Below, in pieces: positions 41,682-53,068 of a stretch of DNA of 64,000 nt; the stretch's first letter is position 1; each line of letters opens with the position of its first letter. Under the pieces are notes generated by a model. The model saw nothing but the letters and a program-made list of their open reading frames with translations. It did not search any database and had not been told where the DNA came from. The translations under genes and the position numbers were made by a program. This DNA is from Calliopum simillimum (taxonomy: Eukaryota; Arthropoda; Insecta; Diptera; Lauxaniidae): positions 80,396,909 to 80,460,908 of the forward strand of contig OX638368.1 in the NCBI GenBank assembly GCA_951812925.1. Reading direction: 5' to 3'.

Positions 41682-43035
41682 ATGAATTGCACGGATTGTA
41701 AAAATAAAATCGACCTGAATAATGCATCTAAAGTATTTTGCGATGACTGCGCGAGTTATTTTCATAGTTCGTGTGCAAAATTAACAAAAACTGATATTGA
41801 TCACATGGTTGACAATAACTTAAAATATAGATGTGAAAATTGTACACTGAACTGCACGGTTTGTAAAAATAAAATCGACCGGAGTAATGCATCTATAGTG
41901 TTTTGCGAAGACTGCGCTAGTTATTTTTATAATTCATGTGCAAAATTAACTAAAACGGATACTGATTATATGGTTAATAATAATGTAAAGTATAGATGTG
42001 ACAAGTGTATAATTTGGCGAAGATCATTGCACCAGCCCGTATCATTACCAGCATCAAAAGCAACAGTTAAGCAAATCGCGGAGAAACAACAAAACGTTCA
42101 ACAGCTAAAAGAAAATCAGCAACAGAAAATTTCTCCAAACAATAATACAAAAATTTCAAAAATAGCAAAAACACAACAACAACAAACTATGGCATTACCA
42201 GCATCAAAAACAATAGATAATCAAGCCCCAAAAAATAATAAAATCATATCTGAATTACAACAACAGCCTGTGCAATTACCTGAATCTAAAACAAATAATC
42301 AAATTGCGGAAAAACATCTAAATCATCAACACCAAATAGAAGAAGAGAAGCAGCTAATGTCCCCAAAAAATAATACATCAGAGACTCAACAAGTGGATAC
42401 AATTTTATCAGCTGTCAACATTGACAAAAGTAACTCTGATCTCTATGCAGATATTATCAACATAAAAAAACAAAACAGTGAATTTTTCTCTACAATGCAA
42501 GAACTTAGAAAAGAAAATGATAAATTGCAACGTCATGTTAATAAACTTGAAAGCAATCTAAATTTTAGAGAGCAAAAATGATTTGAAAGTGATATTGAAA
42601 TAGCTGGATTAACAAACGTAGAGAATACTAATGCTGATGAGTGTGTAAAACGCGTATTGAGTGAAACTCTGAGTATAACCTTATCTGCGAATGATATTTA
42701 AAATTGTTATGTCAAAAAAATAAAAACAGACACCACAGTTAAAAACATTATTGTTGTAAAATTATCGTCTACTGATGTAAAAAAAGATTTTGGCAAGCAA
42801 GAAAAATGCAAAAGACAAACTTAATGCTTTTGGCGTTAATCATAGCAAGATTTATATTAACCAACGTCTCACAAAGTGCAATAGAGACGTATTTAAAGCT
42901 GGGAAAAAAATTCAAGCTGATAATGAATATAGGTATTTGTGGATAAAAGACTCAAAAATACTCTTGAGAAAAGTTGAAAATGGAAGAGTATTCATTATAA
43001 GATCATTTGACGATATGAAAAATGTAAATCAATGA
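41682..43035 (+). pseudogene. LINE copy A ORF1: double PHD finger protein, broken
   Basis: The intact portion, 41682-42581 (299 codons), starts with two tandem PHD-like fingers. The first (residues 3-50) has the full Cys4-His-Cys3 pattern (CTDCKNK...CDDCASYFHSSC...CENC). The second is a duplicate in which FHSSC has become FYNSC, losing the His ligand. A long Gln/Asn/Lys-rich linker and a C-terminal coiled-coil follow (ELRKENDKLQRHVNKLESNL). After TGA 42579, and a TAA near 42700, a frame-shifted part (42790-43035) matches the C-terminus of copy B ORF1 (YLWIKDSKILLRKVENGRVF). ORF1 proteins bind the LINE RNA; PHD fingers occur in some CR1-like ORF1s. Non-functional. Confidence 0.85.
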
Positions 43036-43149
43036 GGTATTTTTCTCATTTGATCTATGTTTAATAATTTTATTAATAACACAAATGATTTTGTAAATGA
43101 ATGCTCTTCTACAGAAATAATAAGAAGTATTTCTGATTTGAGTTTTTTA

Positions 43150-44540
43150 AATAATCACAATAATAAATAATTTTTTGCGGTTCACCAAAATATCCGTAGC
43201 CTGCGAAAAAATTTTGACTTATTGGTTACACATCTTAATGCTTTTGAAAACTTACCAGATTTAATTTTTGTGACTGAGATTTGGATATACTCTTCTGAAG
43301 TAGATGAATATAGCTTACCTAACTATACATTTTGTGCTAATGCTAATAACTCGTATGCGTCGCTTGGTGTGGGAGTTTTTGTGCATAACACAGTGCAACA
43401 TTTTTCAAGTCATTGACGGTGAACTAAAATCCGTTATAAGGGTCGAAAGTACTCGCTGAAACAAGTAATTCTGCCAGAGCGTTTTGCAAAGTTGGCTCAT
43501 ATAAGGATTTTATGGTAATTTTTGCGATTTTAAGGCACTAGATGAATTTTTTTCGGTTAAGTTTGTTCGGCATTTTTTTTTTCTTCTATTCAATAGCCTT
43601 ATAATTATAATTATCCAGCTGAAAATTGCAACTTTTTGCCTCAAATTGGATTTTGAGCGATTTTTCGATTTTTTCATATGGCTATATCTCGGTAACGAGC
43701 CGAAAATATTGTTTTGATGACTTCAGCAATGTTGTAGCTATTGAATAGAAGAAAAAAATGCCGAACAAACTTAACCGAAAAAATTTCATCTAGCGCCTTC
43801 AAATCGCAAAAATTACCATAAAATCTTTATATGAGCCGACTTTGCAAAACGCTCTGGCAGAATTACTTGTTTCGGCGAGTACTTTCGACGCCTTATAACG
43901 GATTTTAGTTCACTTTTCATGTGTCGCAGTGTGTAATCTAACTGATTGTGGTGAAATTTTGCTCTACAGCCTAAAAAGTGCAGATATAATTAGAATTCCA
44001 TGTTGTATATGCAAAATTCATTTTGTCTTTATTTGTGTATATAGGCTTCATTCGGAAACTGTTCAAACTTTTATTGATGAATTTGCAATTGTGTTAAGTA
44101 ATGAGTCAGCAGGAAATCTTATAGTATTGGGTGACTTTAATTTGGATATTTTAAGCTCTAATCATTCAATAAATTTGTATAATGTTCTTCTATCTGATTA
44201 TGGTCTCTACTCCTTTATTAACGAACCTACAAGACTTATCTCTGGCTCATGTTTAGATCACGTAGTTGGACGTTTTTCAAACTTTTCCCAAAATAATTCG
44301 GAACGTTTTATAACTAAAATTAATTTTGAACAGTTAAATATTAAATTGCGGAATTGTGGTTGGACTTCTGTCTATGAGCAAAATAACGTTTCAGTAGCGC
44401 TTGAAATACTGCTATTAAATTTAAAGGAATTTATTACCACCTCTACGATGATGTTTATAAGAAGAACTTCAATATAAGATTAAAACCCTGGATAACGCAA
44501 TCCTTACTGAAGAAAGTTAGGCTTAAAAACAAATTACGTT
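43150..44540 (+). pseudogene. LINE copy A ORF2: endonuclease domain, interrupted
   Basis: FAVHQNIRSLRKNFDLL starts the APE endonuclease at about 43177; PDLIFVTEIWIYSSE carries the catalytic Glu. The frame breaks at 43419, where a 495-bp element sits. It resumes at 43914 with SADIIRIPCCICK, VLGDFNLDILSS (metal-binding motif) and EPTRLISGSCLDHV. Then comes the linker region with LKPWITQSLLKKVRLKNKL, ending near 44533 at a further insertion. Several frameshifts. Confidence 0.85.
43419..43913. mobile_element. 495-bp foldback MITE in the endonuclease
   Basis: GTGAACTAAAATCCGTTATA (43419) and its complement ending 43913 are the outer parts of arms about 185 bp long and mostly identical. The unpaired centre is about 125 bp and includes ATGGCTATATCTCGGTAACG. 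No convincing target duplication was seen. Confidence 0.85.
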
Positions 44541-45367
44541 TATTTATTTTTTTTTATTTATTTATTTAAGTTTCATTAACTGAGCTGTAATGCCCTTATA
44601 AATTACAATAATGATTTTTTATGTACAATTCAAAAATATAAACATTAATACAAATGATCGAGACTAAAAATTATAATTTGGTATAAAACAGCTCACAAAT
44701 AAGAGCAAGGTAACAGCCGGCTGGATCCGAAGGTAGTGGTTACAAACGAGGTGGTTCAAATAGTACCGGAACAAAGCATTATTGAAATATGCAATTTGAA
44801 AGAATACTCGCAAGAGTTTTCTTAAATTGCTTTTCTAAACTCTTTGCCCAGGAGCCATGGCACGCTAGAGAATGGTGCTGGCAGAAGGACGCTATACATT
44901 GCAATCACTATCCCGACGAAAGCGCAGGTAGGAGCGCTATGGCCCACAGCGTTAGATGAAACGCTTTGTGGAAGCTGGTATGATGAAAGCAGTGGTTACA
45001 AAAAAAAGGAAAGTGGTTCAAATATTATCGGAACAAAGTATTATTGAAATATGCAATTTGAGAGATACTCACAAGAGTTTCCTTAAATTGCTTTTCTAAC
45101 CTCTTTGGCCAGGAACTATGGCACTGCAGAGAATGGTGCTCACGAACCACCCTAGCGCTAGAAGGACGCTGTACATTGCAACCACTATCTCGACAAAAAG
45201 CGCTGGAAGGAGCGGTATGGCCACAGCGTTAGATGAAACGCTTTGTGGAAGCTGGTACGATAAATTGCCATCGTAATGAAATTAGTGGATGATGTAACGA
45301 TGCATGTCATAATAATCGTTGTATTTCTTGTAGGCTGGAGATGATGATTTAAAATGCTATAAACACC
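44534..45367. mobile_element. Insert in LINE ORF2 with an internal tandem duplication
   Basis: LINE coding sequence stops after KNKL and resumes at KCYKHPEN. Between them, after a T-rich start, a block of about 265-277 bp is present twice (GTACCGGAACAAAG near 44762 and TTATCGGAACAAAG near 45023; GATGAAACGCTTTGTGGAAG near 44955 and 45232). The copies differ by several substitutions and indels. It has no long frame or inverted ends. Class unknown. Confidence 0.6.
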
Positions 45368-46425
45368 CCGAAAACATTCGTTTGAAGACCAGATTTCGGC
45401 AATTATGTAGCCGTCTTAATAATGAAATTCGATTATGTAGAGATAATTACTTTCATAATAAAGTTAGAAATTCCATTGGCAATTTAAGAGAGGAGTGGAG
45501 AGTTGTAAATAGTATTGCCTTTAGAAATACAAATAATACAGAACGTTCTATTATTTTGGAAAGCAATGGTAGAGATATTTCAGACCATACTGAAATAGCT
45601 AATGAATTTAACGACTATTTTGTAACGGTTGGCCATTCATCTTTTGCTGCAAATTTTTCTAAAAAATGCAACTGCTCCTCTAATCTAGCACCTGTAGGAA
45701 ATAATACATACTGCAGTAGCTTATTTTTTGAACCAATTTCTGGCCCAGAAACCCTTCAAGCAATAAAGTCTTTGAAAAAAAGTTACTCTTATGGCGTTGA
45801 TGGAATTTCTAACTTTATGTTGAAAACTATTATGTTTAATATTGTCGATATATTAACTTATATATTTAACTTAAGCTTTTCAAAAAAGGCAACAGAAAAG
45901 ATAAGCGTAATTATAGACCTATTTCACTTCTACCCTCAATCTCCAAACTATTAGAAAAAATAATGAAAAACAGGGTTCTAAACTATTTAAACAAAATAAA
46001 ATTTTTAAGTCCATTGCAGTTTGGATTTAGGAAAGGCTGTTCAACTGAAGAAGCTCTCCTGGATTTCTGTGGTATTGTACACAAAGGTCTTCATTCAAAA
46101 CGTATTTGTGCTGGACTCTTTGTGGACATCACCAAAGCGTTTGACATGGTAGACCATGAATGCCTTCTAAATAAACACCATTGTTTAAGAATTCGAGGCC
46201 ACATCTATGATTGGTTTGAGAATTATTTAAAAAATAAGACCCAACGAGTAAAAATAGAGGAAAGACTTGGTAATCCAAAAATCATCAACTTAGGTGTACC
46301 ACAGGGTTCAGTACTAGGCCAAATTTTATTTTTAATTTATATTAATTCATTGCTTGCACATACATATTTCTATTTTAAAAAAATATTTACTTCAGTCGAA
46401 TAGAATGCTTTACCGTCTTCGTAAC
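45368..46425 (+). pseudogene. LINE copy A ORF2: linker and reverse transcriptase palm
   Basis: Continues with NIRLKTRFRQLCSRLNNEIR and TEIANEFNDYFVTVG, then a frameshift near 45930 into the RT motifs NYRPISLLPSISKLLEKIM, LQFGFRKGCSTEEALLDF, GLFVDITKAFDMVDH (first catalytic Asp) and NLGVPQGSVLGQILFLIYIN. The FADD box that should follow is deleted. Codons for MLYRLRN run up to the hairpin element at 46426. Confidence 0.88.
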
Positions 46426-47780
46426 TAGCCCAGGAAAATAAGACGAAAAAAGAGCTTCTGTGCGAAAAAATTCCCAGTGGAAATTTTTCACCGGAATTGT
46501 CTTTATTTATGCATGATACACAAACTGTGAAAAGTCCATTGCAAAGTCGTGTGCGCATAAAAAGTTATTAAGGCTCAAAGGTCGCTAAAATCAGTTTTTT
46601 GCAAATATCTCGCTAATGCTAACTTTTACAGAAAAATGTTGGTCTCCAATTTTGTAGCACAGGCAATTTTCTACAAAAGTACGTTTAAAGCATTTGCGTA
46701 CGACTTCTAGTTTAGGAGATCACCCAATTTAAAAAGTTGTTAACAGTTATGATATGAAATACTACCTATGAGTTCATATTAAAATATCTTACTTTTTAAA
46801 TTGCAATAACTCTTCAATGAGAAGTTGTACAAACAAAATTAAAATGCCGTTTGAAAGATAATTTAATTTTCTATATACCGTACAAAATTTTTTTTTCGAA
46901 CGGCTCATGACCTTTAAAATATTCTTGAATAACCGTTAAGGCTTCGAAATTACTGGTTTTTTAAGGATATCTGCGAATTGGTAAGTACTACGATAAAAAG
47001 TAAAGGGACCAAATTTGTAGAGAATTACAAGATCTACAAAAAATAAGCGATATGTGTACACATAGAAGTAACCGTATAGAAGATATTCAAGAGAAACCGG
47101 TTTTTTGGCATTTTAAGGGTTTTTTTGGAATATCTTCTAAACGGTTACTTCTATGTGTGCACATATCGCTTACTTTTTGTAGATCTTGTAATTCTCTACA
47201 AATTTGGTCCCATTACTTTTTATCGTAGTACTTACCAATTCGCAGATATCCTTAAAAAACCAGTAATTTCGAAGCCTTAACGGTTATGTAAGAATATTTT
47301 TAAGGTCATGAGCCGTTCGGAAAAAAAATTTTGTACGGTATATAGAAAATTAAATTATCTTTCAAACGGCATTTTAATTTTGTTTGTACAACTTCTCATT
47401 GAAGAGTTATTGCAATTTAAAAAGTAAGATATTTTAATATGAACTCATAGGTAGTATTTCATATCATAACTGTTAACAACTTTTTAAATTGGGTGATCTC
47501 CTAAACTAGAAGTCGTACGCAAATACTTTAAACGTACTTTTGTAGGAAATTGCTTGTGCTACAAAATTGGAGACCAACATTTTTCTGTAAAAGTTAGCAT
47601 TAGCGAGATATTTGCAAAAAACTGATTTTAGCGACCTTTGAGCCTTAATAACTTTTTATGCGCACACGACTTTGCAATGGACTTTTCACAGTTTGTGTAT
47701 CATGCATAAATAAAGACAATTCCGGTGAAAAATTTCCACTGGGAATTTTTTCGCAGAAAATGTCTTATTTTCCTGGGCTA
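46426..47780. mobile_element. 1.36-kb near-perfect hairpin element, AAC duplicated
   Basis: TAGCCCAGGAAAATAAGAC (46426) faces GTCTTATTTTCCTGGGCTA (to 47780). AAC flanks both sides (46423-46425, 47781-47783), and the LINE frame (LYRLRN, then YISDQTLKTVY) joins exactly when one AAC and the element are removed. The arms are about 670 bp, nearly identical, turning near 47110. No gene; identical peptide strings on opposite strands arise from the palindrome. Confidence 0.93.
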
Positions 47781-48637
47781 AACTATATATCTGATCAAAC
47801 ATTAAAAACAGTGTACTACGGAATATTTCATTCTAAACTGAAATACGGAATTAGTTGTTGGGGTAGTGCTTACCAAAATAAAATATCTCCACTAATTATA
47901 CTACAAAAAAGTGCATTAAGGAAAATCTGTAACTGCTCTCGTCTTACCCATTCCATTGATCTTTTTAGAAAAACAAAAATTCTACCCGTTCGTCATCTGT
48001 TTTATTTTAAAGTTTTAAAGGTATTTTACATAAGATGTGGCTATATGCAAAGTCCTATAAATGATAACTACACCTTACGAAGTAATCTAAACTCTGCTGT
48101 TTCATTGCTAAGTTTTCACTCCATTCAGTTCAGGAACTCGTGAATTGTTTAACTGTCTCCCAGAAGATTTAAGAAATATTAGAACTCTATCAGTTTTTTT
48201 AAAAAAAATAAAATCTGTCTTCTTGAGTTTGATATTAATCAAGTCGAAACTTTAACGTGTTACACAGTTTGATTAGTTACAATATAACATACCTTTTTAT
48301 GAATGATTTTTTTATTGTGAAAACCACAAGAATTATAAAATAGAATTTTTTATATCAAACGCTTTTTGAATAAACACCTTTTTTCCATTTTTTACTTGCC
48401 ACAATTTTTTACTGTCTACCCCACACATTTAATTGTATAAGTATCTGTCTACCCCACACATTTAATTGTATAAGTATTATGTTGAAAAAATTATTATGAT
48501 GTGACATTTATCACTAATTTATATAAAACAAATTACAAATGTCACTACTATTCTCTACTAATTAAAAATGTTAATGTATTTAATTTTGTATGTTTATTTT
48601 GTAAAGAGAATAATGAATAAATATTGAATTGAATTGA
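47781..48637 (+). pseudogene. LINE copy A ORF2 C-terminus and 3' UTR
   Basis: NYISDQTLKTVYYGIFHSKL and KYGISCWGSAYQNKISPLII continue the RT-distal region, through KTKILPVRHLFYFKVLKVFY. After a shift near 48140, RELFNCLPEDLRNIRTLSVF gives the C-terminal WNxLPxxLR-like end. The 3' UTR has a 35-bp direct repeat (CTGTCTACCCCACACATTTA at 48411 and 48447) and ends with AATAAATATTGAATTGAATTGAA. Confidence 0.85.
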
Positions 48638-49233
48638 AACATAGGCAATGCCAAGATCATCCGCAAATGCTTTTACTTTTCGTCTGAATGGCTGAGGAAA
48701 TAAAGAATTCACATAGATTAAAAACAAGATAGGACCAAGCACAGAACCCTGGGGTACACCTAAGTTTACGTCCTTCGAATTATTAAAGTTTGCACTAACT
48801 TTGACCGTTTGTGTGTGATTTGTAAGGTAAGATGCAAACCAGTCATATATGGAGCCACGAATACCAACTCTGTAGAGCTTGTTTAATAGACAAACATGAT
48901 CGACCATGTCCAAGACTTTAGTGATATTCACAAAAAGCCCCGCACAAAATTTTCGTAAGTCCAAATCTTTATGCAGTAAAGAGCAAAATTCTAAAATGTA
49001 TCCTCGGTGGAACATCCTGCCCTAAAACCATACTGAAGTGGGCTGACGAAATTAGTCTTTGATAAAAAAACTAATAACCTAGTTTTCACAATTTTTTCAA
49101 AAATTTAAGGTATTGAAGATAAAAGAGAAATTGGCCTATAATTACTTTTATCTTTTTTATTTCCTTTTTTAAAAAGTGGTATAACAATAGCACACTTAAG
49201 ATCCTCGGGAAATATGCCGGTGGTAATACTTAA

Positions 49234-50906
49234 CCCATTTTTGCCCAACCGGTAATTTCACTTACCAGCTCTCCAATTTGGCGCATGGGCTCACATATGG
49301 GAAATATTTTTTATATAACAAATTTATCATGATAAATGGACTATTTACTAAAAACAAATTGAAGGACATATTTCTTGCACCCCCCTCTCACCTGTCAGAT
49401 GAGTTTTCCTGAAGGACTAAAAATCATATAATTTTTTATAAAAAAACAAAAATGTTTTTAAAAATATTTTTTATTATTTTATATGTTATTCGGATAGCGC
49501 TCGGTGCAATATTTCATATGTGTATTAGTGGGATCATCCATAAGTCATCATGCATGATTGATAGAGGTGAAAGTTTGGATGGTAATTTCACTTTCCAGTG
49601 GGCCAATATGTTATGTCTTTTCGTAAGTTTCGTTTGACTCCATTTTATGAGGCTTTGACAATTAACTTAGTTATTCGTTTAGTATTTACTATAAAAATGG
49701 TTTTTCTTACATATTTTTAAACTCAAATTAATTTTATGCACCAGTAGGTCAATATTTTTGTCATTTTGTATGTTTTGTAGGAGGCAAATGGCTTCATATT
49801 CTATTTCCATTAAGTCAAAATTCGCTATCCATACTAGCTGGAAAGATACCGATACAATTGTAAGCTTTATATGTTTTTGGTACAATTCGCAGCAATAACA
49901 ATTTTTTGTGTTAACTTGCCAGAAGCATTGCAAAAAGATGATCAAAATTCTCAGTTTGACCACACAAATCAACTATTACCCTTACGCTGGAAAAACAATG
50001 TAACAGTTCTCACTAGAAGTGGTGTAGTTGAGCCATTTGGTATTGCAAAAAGATATGGTCGTAAAGAAGGAAAGCTTATAAATATTAACATCCACAATCG
50101 ATTGATCAACATAGTCTAGTTAATAAAAAACTTCTATATTTGAAGCGGGAAATCGGATGTGGTGTTTGTCATACGCATACTCCATAGTGAATTTCGCCAC
50201 TATTACGTGTATCTGCAGCACTTACTGCGTGCGGCGTTGCTGAGAAAATTATACTAATGGATCAAAAAACGATGGAAACTAGCTGTCCAAGTAGTACCAA
50301 CCAGAATGTGGTTGATCAAATTGTCCCGGCAGCATGCACATCGAATTTGTGGGTGCAGGAAAAGTGCATAGTTAGGAATGATTTTCCTAAAACCTAAAAA
50401 AGGTAGCTGGATAAGGAAAAATAAGAATTCGTCCTATGCTCCTCCTAAGATTTACAGGAGACTAAAAGCAGACACCACAGAATTTTTATTCAGAGGGGGT
50501 CAACAAGCTTTGTTATTCTTGTGCACATACGAGGAAATAAACGTTACTCATATGTCTTTTTGCAAGACAATTACAAATTTCGAGGGGAGGACCACTTTAA
50601 AACCACCCTATATATACGGACATAAGAAAATTCCTCTTTTTGTGTTTAGTTTCCATGTTTATGCCATGCTATTCTAAACAAAAGTCCACATTTTCAATAA
50701 AAATATATTAAGTTTTAAGTTTATCAGTTAGACGAAATGTCTATACATATGAGCCCACTGGTAAGTGAAATTACCATTTCATAACTCGAAAACCATGAGC
50801 ACCATTTTAATGAAACTTTAAATATATCTTAATCAGACCATTTTAAGGCACTGTATTAAGTTTCATCGAAATCCGTTCACGAATTTTAGGTGCGGGCAAA
50901 GATGGG
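49234..50906 (+). mobile_element. piggyBac-type element at TTAA
   Basis: CCCATTTTTGCCC (49234) faces GGGCAAAGATGGG (to 50906), flanked by TTAA (49230-49233, 50907-50910): the piggyBac hallmark. CCGGTAATTTCACTTACCAG near the left end and TGGTAAGTGAAATTACC near 50759 form a subterminal inverted pair. At 1.67 kb with a broken transposase it is non-autonomous. Confidence 0.9.
49871..50119 (+). pseudogene. piggyBac-type transposase fragment
   Basis: The frame contains PLRWKNNVTVLTRSGVVEP and AKRYGRKEGKLININIHNRL, the segment of piggyBac transposases that spans the late catalytic region (W(K/R)DxxxVxxxSN...KRxxRKEKxxxxI) but lacks the YNxxMGGVD continuation. The preceding sequence (about 49600-49870) and a further piece at 50378-50677 may be other parts but gave no firm motif. 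Inactive. Confidence 0.65.
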
Positions 50907-52425
50907 TTAAGTTAAAAATATGTGTTAAAATATCTACAATGTTAAAAGCAATGTTTTTTAAAACAGTGTTTGAAATATTATCACTACCACAGGAATGAGA
51001 ATTCTTAAGTTTTCTTATCTCTTTGAGAATTTCTGAGCCAGAGATTGGACTAAAAAAGAAGCTATTGGTGTTGAAATTATTTTCCACAAGCCCAAAAACA
51101 TCACAACAGCACATGGAGCTGTAGTTGATGGATGCATTGAAACACCATAAGAAGCAAAATAGTCATTAAACTCGTTTGCTATTTCGGTGGGGTCGGAAAT
51201 TTCTTCGGACCATTTTTTAGAGAAAAGATAGTATTTTGGGTTTTGATATTCATATCCGTAATACTTTTTATCACTTTCCACTCTTCTCTCAAATTACCCT
51301 GACGGAATCTAATTTTTAAGTTTTCATTTTGTGGATGTTTGTAACATTTTTGCCACAGTTTATTTTTTGCTTTTATCTTATTTAATAGATTTTGACTAAT
51401 CCATGGTTTCAATCTAGTTTTAGATTTTTTCATCCGAACTGGGAATGTAGATGAAGCGATACATTGAATCAGTATGTCTAAAAATTTGCTATAAGCCATA
51501 GACGCATTATCTTCCTCATAAGCTGCATTCCAGTCACAGTTTCTAAGTCTTAAGTTGAGTTCTTCAAAGTTTATCTTATTTAAGTTCCGTTCAATAGGTT
51601 TAACTGTCCGTTTTTGAAAATAAAGCTTATGAAACAAAAAACCAGTCATTCAATAATCTGACACTTCAAGGCCCAACACAATTCCTGTACACAAACTGAG
51701 CGATATATTTGAAAAGCGTTCAAATACATGATCTAAACAGGTATTTGAATTAGATCTAGTAGGTTCGTTAACAAAGGAGTATAGACCATTTTCTGACATA
51801 AGTGCACTGTACATATTTGTCACAAAGCAAGAATCTAAAAGATTTAAATTAAAATCACCCAAAACAATAAGATTTGCATCATTAATATTAATTAAAATAG
51901 TTGTAAATTCTTCAACAAATGTTTGCGAAGACTCTGAGTGGAGTCTATATACACACATAAATGTTAAATTAACTTTACAAAAGCAGCATTCAATTTTAAT
52001 GATATCAGCACTTGCGAGACTAATGCACTGGACTTCGTTACACTCAAGCAAATTATATACGACCACGCCTACGCCTCCAGCCGAATACGAATCATTCGGA
52101 TTAGCATAAAACATATAAGTAGTTTGGCAATTTAAAGTCATCAACTTCAAAGGAATAAATCCATATTTCTGAAACAAAAATCAAATGTGGCAAACTTCCA
52201 AAAGATTCAATATTTGCAGCCAATAGATCAAAATTTTTTCTAATGCTACGAATATTTTGATGTAGAATATACACAGATTCATGATTGTTTAAAATAATTT
52301 AAAATTATTTAAGATAAAGAATTAAAATTGGAAATACTCCTAATATTTGAAAACGGAATGTGTTCATCTATATGATCAGGATTATTATTAATTAAAATAT
52401 CAAGCATATTTTGGTGCTATAGGCA

Positions 52426-52938
52426 TTACTTTTTCAAAACATCCAAATCATCAAAAGATCTTATAATGAACACTTCACCGTTTTCAATTTTTCTAAGGAG
52501 TATCTTTGAGTTACGGAACCATAAATACTTAAATTTTTTCTCTATCTTAACTCTCTTCGCTGACACAAACAAATCTCTGTTGTATTTTGTAAGGCGATCA
52601 TTTACGTAAATACCATGTTTTACATTACCACCAAATAGAAATGCGTTTAGCTTTCCTTTATTAATTTTTTTGCCTGTCATTACTCTTTCTTTGATATCAA
52701 GCGAAGAGAATTTGACAGTTATTATGTTACTCAGAGCTGAGTCTCTTTTTGTTATGGTTTTGACATAATACTTATTTATTTCTTGTTCAGAGACTGTAAC
52801 GTTCAGACCATCCCTTAGAACTCGTTGCAAACAATCAGCAGCACTTTCAGTGTTGACATCTGGTACTCCCACAATCTCTATTTCGCTTTCTACCTGTTTC
52901 TGTTCTTTCCAATTCAGCTTACTTTTAAGTTTGTTCAC
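52426..52938 (-). pseudogene. LINE copy B ORF1, C-terminal part
   Basis: 170 codons: end of a coiled coil (NKLKSKLNWKEQ), then EIEIVGVPDVNTESAADCLQ, IITVKFSSLDIKERVMTGKK and FKYLWFRNSKILLRKIENGE to the stop. It lines up with copy A ORF1 after its coiled coil and, unlike that copy, is uninterrupted. The PHD-finger half is missing because the element is cut at about 52950. The fold resembles the RNA-binding C-terminal domain common to CR1/Jockey ORF1s, by position only. Confidence 0.8.
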
Positions 52939-52974
52939 ATGTTTTTTCAGATTTTCGTTTTACTTTATTTACAA

Positions 52975-53052
52975 CACAGTGTGCCAGACGGTTCATATCG
53001 ATTCGCTTTTTTTTGGGAATCTCTCCCGCAAACGGATCAGTAACGGATCGTT
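52975..53052. mobile_element. Fragment of the short CAGTGTGCC hairpin subfamily
   Basis: CACAGTGTGCCAGACGGTTC and GCAAACGGATCAGTAACGGA match the 34791-34955 hairpin, but the second arm is lost. It marks the end of LINE copy B. Confidence 0.8.
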
Positions 53053-53068
53053 AGAAAGTATATTGTTT

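Larger units (their letters stand above)
41621..48637 (+). mobile_element. LINE copy A, near full length, inserted in copy B
   Basis: It spans a short leader, ORF1 (41682), ORF2 endonuclease and RT, and a 3' region ending in TTGAATTGAATTGAA. Copy B sequence lies on both sides (GACTGTTGA on the left, AACATAGGC on the right) and joins inside its RT gene, proving a later, opposite-orientation insertion at a TTGA site that matches its own tail repeat. It is interrupted by elements at 43419-43913, about 44534-45367 and 46426-47780. Tail repeats of this kind occur in the CR1/L2 group; clade is inference. Confidence 0.88.
48639..52310 (-). pseudogene. LINE copy B ORF2: endonuclease to FADD box, interrupted
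   Basis: From about 52300 (minus): ILHQNIRSIRKNFDLLAANI, PHLIFVSEIWIYS, SADIIKIECCFCK, VLGDFNLNLLDS and EPTRSNSNTCLDHVF give the APE endonuclease. The linker has LKPWISQNLLNKIKAKNKLW and EIANEFNDYFAS. RT follows: LKNSHSCGSDNISNTVLKNI, then (after the piggyBac-type insert) FPEDLKCAIVIPLFKKGNKK, NYRPISLLSS, GLFVNITKVLDMVDH (Asn for the first catalytic Asp), NLGVPQGSVLGPILFLIYVN and AFADDLGIAYV, where copy A intervenes. Multiple frameshifts. Confidence 0.88.
40690..52950 (-). mobile_element. LINE copy B (CR1/L2/Jockey group), minus strand, split
   Basis: Reading leftward: ORF1 C-terminal part (52938-52426), ORF2 endonuclease (52300-51650), linker, RT to the FADD box (ends 48639), then, after copy A, the remaining RT (41620-40920) to the gap. 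Its ORF1 start is lost at about 52950, beside a short-hairpin fragment. It is interrupted by a piggyBac-type element and by copy A, and has several frameshifts. It is the older of the two related LINEs. Confidence 0.85.
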
